Assembly: GCA_964491375.1 (NCBI GenBank)
Contig: CAZBGL010000163.1
Location: 1 to 20,545, forward strand
Direction: 5' to 3'
Length of the DNA stretch: 20,545 nucleotides
DNA from: CAZBGL01 sp964491375
GTDB lineage: Bacteria > Desulfobacterota > Deferrisomatia > Deferrisomatales > Deferrisomataceae
Shown: one piece after another, positions 14,473 through 20,545 of the stretch
Position numbering within the stretch: the first letter of the stretch is position 1
Layout of the letters: each line of letters begins with the position of its first letter
The notes under the pieces: model-generated
Database searches by the model: none
What the model was told of the DNA's origin: nothing
Seen by the model: only the letters and a program-made list of their open reading frames with translations
Program-made: the position numbers and the translations under genes

Positions 14473-14504
14473 CCCCCGGGGGAACGGTCGGGGGCTACGC
14501 CCCC
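14473..14504 (-). repeat. Hairpin across the hyuB stop codon plus adjacent palindrome
   Basis: GGGGGC (14490-14495) and GCCCCC (14499-14504) form a tight stem with a 3-base loop that includes the hyuB TAG stop. A further perfect palindrome CCCCCGGGGG (14473-14482) follows. There is no T-run, so I read this as an mRNA stem-loop in the 130-base hyuB-ligase gap rather than a classic terminator. Confidence 0.35.
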
Positions 14505-16225
14505 CGGAGCCGGGCCGTGGCCTCCTCGTCCACGGTCCAGGTCCCGGGGTCGATCACCACACCGTAGTCCTCGCGGGCGCGCTCCAGCGACACGACCCCG
14601 TTGCGCACGTCCCGCAGCACCTTCTGGGGGTCGCGCTTCCGGGGGTCGCCCCATCCCCCGCCCCCGCCGGCCTGCTGGAAGTACAGGGTGCCGGCCGGCA
14701 CGTTCTCCACGAGGTCCTTGCTCGTGCAGGTGTACCAACGGCCGTCCGGGTAGCGCAGCTTGATCACGTTCAGCGTGCCGTCCTTGCCGCCCTGGGTGCC
14801 CCGGGCCGGCTCCACGTCGCCGTCGCCGAAGGTCACCACCTTCACCCCTTCGCCGCCCACGATGAACTCGGTCTCCACGCCCAGGCCGCCCCGCCACTGG
14901 CCGGCCCCGGCCGAGTCGCACCAGTACTCGTGCCGGATCAGCCGGTGGGGGGTCTGCTGCTCGAACATCTCGTAGTCCTGGTCCAACACCCCGCCCGAGG
15001 CGTCGATCATGCCGATGTGGTCGTATCCGTCGCACCCGTGGATGCCCCCCGAGCCCCCCTTCATGCCCATGAAGAAGATGTCCACGAACGGCTCGCCGCC
15101 CTTGCGGGGATCCCGGCCCGTGGTCAGGCTGCACAGGAGTTCGTTCCACTCGGCGGTGACCCGCTCGGGGATCACGGGCCCCAGGGCCCGCATGATCGCG
15201 TCGGCGTTGTTGGGGCACAGGTGGTTTCCGTAGGTCGTGGCCGCCGGGAACGCCGCGTTCAGGATGGTGCCCTCGGGGATGGTGATCTTGATGGGCCGGA
15301 TCATCCCCTCGTTGTGCGGGATGTTGGGGTTCACCATCTGGAGGAACGTCAGGATCGTGGCCGAGGCGCTGGAGCTGAACGTGCCGTTCACGAACCCGGG
15401 CGTCTGCGGATCGGTGCCCGTGTAGTCGAAGTGGATCTCGCCGTCCTTGACCGTGATGGTCACCCGGATGGTGTACTCCGACCCGGGGTTCCGGCCGTCG
15501 TAGTACGCCTTGGCCTCGCCCCGGTACACGCCGTCGGGAATCGTGCGGATCTCCTGGCGCATCATCTTCTCGGTGGCGTCGAACAGGTACTCCTTGTGGG
15601 CCTCGAACACGTCCCGGCCATACCGCTCCAGGATCTTCAGCAGCCCCCGTTCGCCCACCACGCACGAGCCGATCTCGGCCCGCATGTCCTCCTCGACGAT
15701 GTCCAGCCGGATGTTGGCGAAGATGAGGTCCCACACGTCCTTGCGCAGCTTGCCCTTCTCGTACACCTTCACCGGGGGTATCCGCAGGGCCTCCTGCCAC
15801 ACCTCGGTGGCCTGGGGGTTGTAGCCCCCCTGCACGGCCCCGCCGATGTCGGCCTGGTGGCCCTTGCAAGCGGCCCACGCCACCAGCTCGCCCTCGAAAA
15901 AGATGGGCTTGTACACGGCCACGTCGTTGTTCTGGTTGCCCATGCTGAACACGTCGTTGTGGAAGATGACGTCCCCCGGATAGATCTCGTCGCCGAAGTA
16001 GTCGATGATGTACTTGCACACCGGCGCCAGGCTGAACGCCAGGATGGGCAGGTTCTCGGTCTGCTCCAGCATGTTGCCCTTGGCGTCGTACAGCCCGGTG
16101 ACGAAGTCCTTGGCCTCGCACAGGATCGGGCTGCGCGTGGTGCGCGTCATCGCGATGCTCATTTCCTCGGTGATGCTCTTCAGCCGGCGCTGGAGCACCG
16201 ACACCAGCACCTTGTCGATGGTCAC
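14495..16225 (-). CDS. hyuB: Hydantoinase B / acetone carboxylase alpha-type subunit
   Basis: A 576-residue protein of the hydantoinase B/oxoprolinase family. Recognisable parts are E-E-M-S-I-A-M-T-R-T-T-R-S-P-I-L-C-E near the N-terminus, P-G-D-V-I-F-H-N-D-V-F-S-M-G-N-Q-N-N-D with A-C-K-G-H-Q-A-D-I-G-G (probable metal ligands), Y-T-G-T-D-P-Q-T-P-G-F-V-N-G and a glycine-rich end (QQAGGGGGWGDP). With HyuA it forms an ATP-dependent enzyme that hydrolyses cyclic amides (hydantoins, lactams, 5-oxoproline) or carboxylates ketones. No gamma subunit of acetone carboxylase is seen. The start is GTG 16225, overlapping the HyuA stop as GTGA, behind GGAGGAG. The D-V-F-S-M-G-N-Q-N-N-D segment replaces the G-G-T-H-x-x-D of many HyuB proteins, hinting at a distinct subgroup. 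Confidence 0.92.
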   Translation of the reverse strand: MTIDKVLVSVLQRRLKSITEEMSIAMTRTTRSPILCEAKDFVTGLYDAKGNMLEQTENLPILAFSLAPVCKYIIDYFGDEIYPGDVIFHNDVFSMGNQNNDVAVYKPIFFEGELVAWAACKGHQADIGGAVQGGYNPQATEVWQEALRIPPVKVYEKGKLRKDVWDLIFANIRLDIVEEDMRAEIGSCVVGERGLLKILERYGRDVFEAHKEYLFDATEKMMRQEIRTIPDGVYRGEAKAYYDGRNPGSEYTIRVTITVKDGEIHFDYTGTDPQTPGFVNGTFSSSASATILTFLQMVNPNIPHNEGMIRPIKITIPEGTILNAAFPAATTYGNHLCPNNADAIMRALGPVIPERVTAEWNELLCSLTTGRDPRKGGEPFVDIFFMGMKGGSGGIHGCDGYDHIGMIDASGGVLDQDYEMFEQQTPHRLIRHEYWCDSAGAGQWRGGLGVETEFIVGGEGVKVVTFGDGDVEPARGTQGGKDGTLNVIKLRYPDGRWYTCTSKDLVENVPAGTLYFQQAGGGGGWGDPRKRDPQKVLRDVRNGVVSLERAREDYGVVIDPGTWTVDEEATARLRGA

Positions 16226-18339
16226 GTTGCGGCTCCTCCGAGAACCCTCCGGGGGATGTCGTCCTCGCGTTCCTTGAGGTACAGGGTGTAGGTCCCGAAC
16301 CGGTCCACCACCACCGAGAACTCGGGGGTGACAAAGGTGGTGGTGTTGACCTGCTCGATGATGGCCGGACCGGTGACGCGGTTGCCGTGCCGGAGCTTCA
16401 TCCCGTCGAACACGTCCACCTCGGCGAACCGCTTCTCCCGCGGCAGGTACACGGGCCGCCTCCGCTTGAACGCGGGCGAGGGGTCCTCGCCCGCGAACGG
16501 CTCGGGCGCCAGCGAGGGCTTCTCGGTCCGTCCCACGGTGGTCACCCGGATGTTGATGAGCTCCACCGGGGTGCCCTTGTCCTTGAGGTTGTACCCGTAC
16601 AGGGCGTCGTGCTGGGGGTGGAACCGGGCGGCGATGGCCTCGGGGTCGGCCACCAGGGCGTCGTCCCAGGGGATCTCCACGCCCACCTCGTGGTACTGGC
16701 GCACGTAACGCAGGTCCAGGGTGACGTGGACGTCCACCCGGTCCTCGGGGATGCCCTCGGACGCCAGCAACCGCACCCCCTCTTCGCGCATCTCGCGGCA
16801 CAGGGCCCGGAACCGCTCGGGATCCATCTGGTCGAGCCGGGTGGGATAGGTGCGCACGAAGTCGTGCTTCAGGTCCGAGCGGAGCATGCCGGCGGCGCAG
16901 AAAATGGACGACTCGCGCGGCACCAGGATCACGGGGATGCCCAGCTCCAGGGCGATCATGCAGGCGTGGTTGGGGCCGGCCCCGCCGGCCGTCACCAGGG
17001 GGAAGTCCCGCGGGTCGAACCCGTTGTTCACCGCGATCTCGCGCACCGCCGCGGCCATGGACACGTTGATCACGTCGTACATGCCCGCGGCCGCCTCCTC
17101 CACGCTGTACCCGAGCTTCTTCGCGATGTGTTCCTCGATGGCCCGGCGCGCCGCCTCCAGATCCAGGGGCATCCGGCCGCCCGCGAAGAAATCCGGGTCC
17201 AGGTACCCCAGCACCAGGTCCGCGTCGGTGCAGGTGGGCAGCGTGCCACCCCGGCCGTAGCACGCCGGCCCGGGGTCGGCCCCGGCGCTCTGGGGCCCCA
17301 TGCGCAGGAGCCCGCCCTCGTCGATCCACCCGATGGACCCGCCGCCCGCGCCGATGGTGACCACGTCGAGCATGGGCAGGCTGATGCGGAGCCGGTTGAT
17401 GCTGCCCTCGGTGGTGGTCAGCGGCTTTCCGTCCTTGACCAGGGCCACGTCGAAGCTCGTCCCCCCCATGTCGCAGGTGATGCAGTCGTCGTATCCCTGG
17501 CCCCGCACGAACGCCAGGCCTGCCACCGGCCCGCCGGCCGGGCCGGACAGCAGCGTGAGCGCCGGCCGCTCCATGGCCGCCTCGGGCGAGATCACGCCGC
17601 CGTTGGAGGCCATGATGAGGAGCACCCCGCCGAACCTCAGGTCCTGGAGCTTCCGGATCAGGTTCTCCAGGTACCGGCGGAGCACCGGTCCCACGTAGGC
17701 GTTGAGCGCCGTGGTGGACACCCGGTCGTAGAACCGGATGGCCGGCAACACCTCGGTGGACACCGAGACGAACGCCTCGGGCAGCTCCTCGCGCACGATC
17801 TCGGCGGTGCGCCGCTCGTGGGCCGGGTTGGCGAACGCGTTCATGAAGCAGATCGCCACGGCCTCCACCCCTTCCCCGCGCAGCACGGCCACGGCCTCAC
17901 GCACCGAGTCCTCGTCCAGGGGCTCCACCACGTCGCCCTTGTAGTCGATCCGCTCGGTCACGGGCAGCCTGAGGTAGCGCTCCACCACGGGCCGGGCGTT
18001 GGGGTACCGGTTGTTGTACTGCTCCTCCCGGATCCCCCGCCGCATCTCCAGGGCGTCCCGGAACCCCTTGGTGGTGAGCAGCCCGGTCTTGGCCCCGGTG
18101 TAGGTGAGGGTGGCGTTGGTGGTGACCGTGGTGCCGTGCACGATGGTCGTCACCTGCTGGAGGAACGCCTCGGGGGACAACCCCCGGTCCCGGGCCATCT
18201 CCTCGATGCCCTGGATCGTGGCGATGGACGGGTCCTTGGGGGTGGAGAGCACCTTGTAGATGTAGCTGGTGCCGTCGTCCTCGGTGAGCAGGAAGTCGGT
18301 GAAGGTTCCGCCCACGTCGATGCCGATCTTGTACGCCAT
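16222..18339 (-). CDS. hyuA: Hydantoinase A / acetone carboxylase beta-type ATPase subunit
   Basis: A 705-residue protein of the hydantoinase A/oxoprolinase family, an actin-like ATPase fold. IGIDVGGTFTDFLL at residues 5-18 is the phosphate-1 loop; G-T-T-V-T-T-N-A-T-L closes the N-terminal domain; C-D-M-G-G-T-S-F-D-V-A-L is the second phosphate loop; I-G-A-G-G-G-S-I-G-W, S-A-G-A-D-P-G-P-A-C-Y-G-R-G and V-T-A-G-G-A-G-P-N-H-A complete the family signature. It activates the substrate by phosphorylation for the HyuB subunit. ATG 18339 has GGAG 7 bases upstream. It follows the mutase large subunit by 51 bases. A hydantoin, a lactam or a ketone could be the substrate; sequence alone does not decide. 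Confidence 0.94.
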   Translation of the reverse strand: MAYKIGIDVGGTFTDFLLTEDDGTSYIYKVLSTPKDPSIATIQGIEEMARDRGLSPEAFLQQVTTIVHGTTVTTNATLTYTGAKTGLLTTKGFRDALEMRRGIREEQYNNRYPNARPVVERYLRLPVTERIDYKGDVVEPLDEDSVREAVAVLRGEGVEAVAICFMNAFANPAHERRTAEIVREELPEAFVSVSTEVLPAIRFYDRVSTTALNAYVGPVLRRYLENLIRKLQDLRFGGVLLIMASNGGVISPEAAMERPALTLLSGPAGGPVAGLAFVRGQGYDDCITCDMGGTSFDVALVKDGKPLTTTEGSINRLRISLPMLDVVTIGAGGGSIGWIDEGGLLRMGPQSAGADPGPACYGRGGTLPTCTDADLVLGYLDPDFFAGGRMPLDLEAARRAIEEHIAKKLGYSVEEAAAGMYDVINVSMAAAVREIAVNNGFDPRDFPLVTAGGAGPNHACMIALELGIPVILVPRESSIFCAAGMLRSDLKHDFVRTYPTRLDQMDPERFRALCREMREEGVRLLASEGIPEDRVDVHVTLDLRYVRQYHEVGVEIPWDDALVADPEAIAARFHPQHDALYGYNLKDKGTPVELINIRVTTVGRTEKPSLAPEPFAGEDPSPAFKRRRPVYLPREKRFAEVDVFDGMKLRHGNRVTGPAIIEQVNTTTFVTPEFSVVVDRFGTYTLYLKEREDDIPRRVLGGAAT

Positions 18340-18390
18340 GGGACACTCCGATCGTGACAGGGGGCCTCGGCCGTCTCGTCCGGCGCGCGC

Positions 18391-20019
18391 TCAGAAGATG
18401 GACGGCTCCTGGAACGTGCCGAACACCTCGCGGAACACGTCCGCCATCTCGCCCACGGTGCAGTAGGCCCGGCAGCACGCCGCCAGGTACGGCATCACGT
18501 TCTCGCCGCCGCGCGCCGCCTCCTCCAGGGCCTTGAGGGCGTCGGCCACGGGCTTCTGGTCGCGGGTGCGCTTGAGCTCCCGGAGTTCGCGGATCTTCTG
18601 CTCGGCCCACGCCTCGTTGTACTCGTGCAGTTCGACCTCCTGTTCCTCCTCGGTCACGTACTTGTTCACGCCCACCTTGACGATCTCGCCCCGCTCCAGG
18701 GCCCGCTCGAACTCGTACGCCTGCCGGGCGAGCTTGCGCTGCACGTATCCGTTCTTGATGCACTCCACGATGCCGCCGCGCTTCTCGATCTCCTCCATCT
18801 CCTCCCAGATCTTTTCCTCCATCTGCTTGGTGAGGGTCTCGATGAAGTACGAACCCGCCAGGGGGTCCACGGTGTCCCGCAGCCCCACCTCCTCCATCAG
18901 GATCTGGCACGTGCGCAGGCTCAGCAGCGCGGCCCGCGGCGTGGGGATGGTGTACGCCTCGTCGAACGAGCACAGGGCCGTGGTCTGGGCGCCGGCCAGG
19001 GCCGCGGCCAGCGCGTAGTAGGCTCCCCGGATGATGTTGTTCTCGGGCTCGGCCTTGGTGAGCCCGGAGCCCCCGCCGGCGAACAGGCCCCGGAGCCAGA
19101 GGTTGCGGGGGTTCTTGACCTTGTACTTCTCCTTGAGGTTTGTGGCCCAAACCTTGCGTCCTGCCCGGAACTTCGCCACCTGCTCCCACAGGTTTCCGAA
19201 GATGTTGAAGTTGAAGCTGAACCGGCCCACGAACTGGTCCGGCTCGTAGCCCCGGCGCACCACCTCGTCGATGTACGCATTGGCGATCAGGAACGCGTAG
19301 GCCATCTCCTGGGCGGGGGTGGCCCCGGATTCGCGGATGTGGTAGCCGCACACGCTCACCGGGTTGGTGCGGGGCATGACCTTGATGGAGTACTCGATGG
19401 TGTCGCCGATGAGCCGGATGGCCGGCTCCAGCGGGTAGATCCACGCGCCCCGGCCGATGACCTCCTTGAGGATGTCGTTCTGGGGCGTGGCCGAGATCCG
19501 GGTCCGGTCGAACCCCAGCTTTTCGGCCACGGCCTGGTACATGGCCAGCATGACCGAGGCCACCGCGTTGATGGTGAGCCCGGCCCCCACCCGGTGCAGG
19601 TCGATGCCGTCGAACGCGATCTCGAAGTCCTTCAGGCTGTCCACGGCCATGCCCACCCGGCCGACCTCGCCCTCGGCCATGGGGTGGTCCGAATCCAGGC
19701 CCATCTGGGTGGGCAGGTCGAACGCCACGTTCAGCCCGGTCTGGCCGTGGGAGATCATGAGCTTGAACCGCTCGTTGGTCTCCCGGGGCGTGCCGAACCC
19801 GGTGTATTGGCGGGTGGTCCACTCCCGGGTCCGGTATCCCTGGGGGAAGAGGTTCCGCGTGAACGGGAACTCCCCGGGCTCCCCCAGGTCCCTCTCGTAG
19901 TCGAACCCGATGGCCTCCAGGTCCTCGGGCCCGTACTTGGGCTTCACGTGGATGCCCGACGGCAGGATCACGTCCAGGATCACGTCTCTTTCGTCTTTGA
20001 TGTACCGGGCAACGTCCAT
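18391..20019 (-). CDS. Acyl-CoA mutase (methylmalonyl-CoA mutase type), large catalytic subunit
   Basis: A 542-residue TIM-barrel subunit without a fused cobalamin domain, so it must pair with the small subunit encoded just upstream. Conserved parts: TTRQYTGFGTPRETN (68-82), GLNVAFDLPTQMGLDSDHP, TPQNDILKE (178-186), V-C-G-Y-H-I-R-E-S-G-A-T (223 on), S-F-D-E-A-Y-T-I-P-T and D-P-L-A-G-S-Y-F-I-E. By alignment from memory to the Propionibacterium enzyme, Tyr89, Gln197, Arg207 and His244 correspond to Y72, Q180, R190 and H227 here. Isobutyryl- and 2-hydroxyisobutyryl-CoA mutases change the Tyr and Arg, so a carboxylated substrate such as methylmalonyl-CoA is favoured. ATG 20019 has GAGGTGA upstream. 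It probably starts or ends the pathway of the downstream genes. Confidence 0.93.
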   Translation of the reverse strand: MDVARYIKDERDVILDVILPSGIHVKPKYGPEDLEAIGFDYERDLGEPGEFPFTRNLFPQGYRTREWTTRQYTGFGTPRETNERFKLMISHGQTGLNVAFDLPTQMGLDSDHPMAEGEVGRVGMAVDSLKDFEIAFDGIDLHRVGAGLTINAVASVMLAMYQAVAEKLGFDRTRISATPQNDILKEVIGRGAWIYPLEPAIRLIGDTIEYSIKVMPRTNPVSVCGYHIRESGATPAQEMAYAFLIANAYIDEVVRRGYEPDQFVGRFSFNFNIFGNLWEQVAKFRAGRKVWATNLKEKYKVKNPRNLWLRGLFAGGGSGLTKAEPENNIIRGAYYALAAALAGAQTTALCSFDEAYTIPTPRAALLSLRTCQILMEEVGLRDTVDPLAGSYFIETLTKQMEEKIWEEMEEIEKRGGIVECIKNGYVQRKLARQAYEFERALERGEIVKVGVNKYVTEEEQEVELHEYNEAWAEQKIRELRELKRTRDQKPVADALKALEEAARGGENVMPYLAACCRAYCTVGEMADVFREVFGTFQEPSIF

Positions 20020-20042
20020 GGCTCACTCACCTCGTCTCGGTG

Positions 20043-20059
20043 GAACCGGGGGCCGGTTC
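20043..20059 (-). repeat. Stem-loop in the gap between the mutase subunit genes
   Basis: GAACCGG (20043-20049) and CCGGTTC (20053-20059) form a perfect 7-base stem with a GGG/CCC loop, about 25 bases upstream of the large-subunit start. The rest of the 143-base gap (20020-20162) is GC-rich and shows no gene. The hairpin may set the ratio of small to large subunit; no T-run is present. Confidence 0.4.
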
Positions 20060-20162
20060 GGCGTCCCCCGTTCGTGCCCCGCGCGACGCCCCGGCGCGCG
20101 ATCCGCACCCGGGTCGGGCCGAGATCCCTCCCCGGCGGGCGCCGGCGGCACGGGCCTCCGCG

Positions 20163-20545
20163 TCATCCCGTCTCCCGGCCGCAGCGCTCCCGGATGAACC
20201 GCACCACCTCGTCGAGCGGGGTGCCGCCGGGGAACACCCCCTCGACGCCGAGCTCCTTGAGCGCCGGGACGTCCTTCTTGGGGATCACCCCGCCCACCAC
20301 CACCAGCTTGTCGCCGGCACCCCGCTCGCGCAGCATCCCCATGAGCTTGCGGCAAATGGGAAGATGTCCGCCGGTCATGATGGACAGGCCGATGGCGTCC
20401 ACGTCCTCCTCGATGGCGGTCTGCACGATGGCCTCCACGCTCTGGTGGAGCCCCGTGTAGATCACCTCCATGCCGGCCTCCTGAAGGGCCAGGGCCACCA
20501 CTTTGGCCCCCCGGTCGTGGCCGTCCAAACCCGGCTTGGCAATCA
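20163..20545 (-). CDS. Cobalamin-binding small subunit of acyl-CoA mutase, partial (start beyond right edge)
   Basis: About 127 codons are visible, ending at TGA 20163; the N-terminus lies outside the window. The frame reads I-A-K-P-G-L-D-G-H-D-R-G at the right edge, the D-x-H-x-x-G motif whose His is the lower axial ligand of base-off adenosylcobalamin. S-I-M-T-G-G-H and V-V-V-G-G-V-I-P are the S-x-L and G-G elements of the B12-binding Rossmann domain; P-G-G-T-P-L-D-E-V-V closes it. Stand-alone small subunits of this kind are usually about 130-140 residues, so only a few residues are missing. It pairs with the large subunit 143 bases downstream. Confidence 0.93.
   Translation of the reverse strand, partial: IAKPGLDGHDRGAKVVALALQEAGMEVIYTGLHQSVEAIVQTAIEEDVDAIGLSIMTGGHLPICRKLMGMLRERGAGDKLVVVGGVIPKKDVPALKELGVEGVFPGGTPLDEVVRFIRERCGRETG

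Noticed and set aside
9057..14763. Very long plus-strand open frames (for example 9057-11645 and 11968-14763)
   Set aside because: They lie antisense to well-motifed genes, are rich in His, Arg, Gly and Pro, show no domains, and arise because high G+C removes stop codons. The same applies to long plus-strand frames at 4609-6528, 6111-8411, 14348-16291, 16387-18357 and 18625-20460.
14495..17329. A 944-residue frame extending HyuB to the right
   Set aside because: The upstream part is HyuA read out of frame; GTG 16225 with GGAGGAG and a GTGA overlap is the evident start.
18391..20545. 2-Hydroxyisobutyryl-CoA or isobutyryl-CoA mutase
   Set aside because: The split-subunit arrangement fits, but the Tyr and Arg that select a carboxylated substrate are kept (Y72, R190).

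Overview
The window is a GC-rich stretch (about two thirds or more G+C by eye, not counted) in which every supportable gene lies on the minus strand, so transcription runs from right to left. Genes are tightly packed: five junctions are 4-base GTGA/ATGA stop-start overlaps and most starts have a clear purine-rich ribosome binding site. The content (selenium-type molybdenum hydroxylase accessory genes, a corrinoid/iron-sulfur reductase-like protein, split B12-dependent mutase, TRAP transporter, V4R protein) suggests an anaerobic or facultatively anaerobic high-GC bacterium. A Desulfobacterota lineage is my best guess, but it rests on gene content only.

Layout in transcription order. (1) Right end: partial cobalamin-binding small subunit of an acyl-CoA mutase (20163-20545) and its large catalytic subunit (18391-20019). 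(2) Hydantoinase/acetone-carboxylase-type pair HyuA (16222-18339) and HyuB (14495-16225). (3) Phenylacetate-CoA-ligase-type enzyme (13081-14364). (4) A three-subunit xanthine-dehydrogenase-family molybdenum hydroxylase: FAD subunit (12178-13038), [2Fe-2S] subunit (11438-11914), Mo subunit (9126-11441). (5) Its maturation genes: MocA-type cytidylyltransferase (8507-9115), YqeB (7574-8386), a class I methyltransferase (6842-7435), YqeC (6084-6845), XdhC (5074-6087). YqeB and YqeC are the marker pair of selenium-dependent molybdenum hydroxylases. (6) After a 208-base AT-richer gap, a TRAP transporter dctP-dctQ-dctM (1996-4865) followed by a reductive-dehalogenase-like Fe-S protein (980-1984). (7) A small TIGR04076-type protein (658-918), a V4R-domain protein (124-639) and the first 42 codons of a second PaaK-type ligase running off the left edge (1-127).

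Working model (inference): an acid is imported by the TRAP system, activated by a PaaK-type ligase, hydroxylated by a probably selenium-containing molybdenum hydroxylase, acted on by the ATP-dependent HyuAB enzyme (ring-opening hydrolysis or carboxylation), and brought into central metabolism by a carbon-skeleton mutase that keeps the methylmalonyl-CoA-type substrate residues. The substrate cannot be read from the sequence. I see no rRNA, tRNA, CRISPR array, insertion sequence or phage gene. No intergenic stretch exceeds 300 bases; the largest (263, 208, 143, 130 and 120 bases) are described below.
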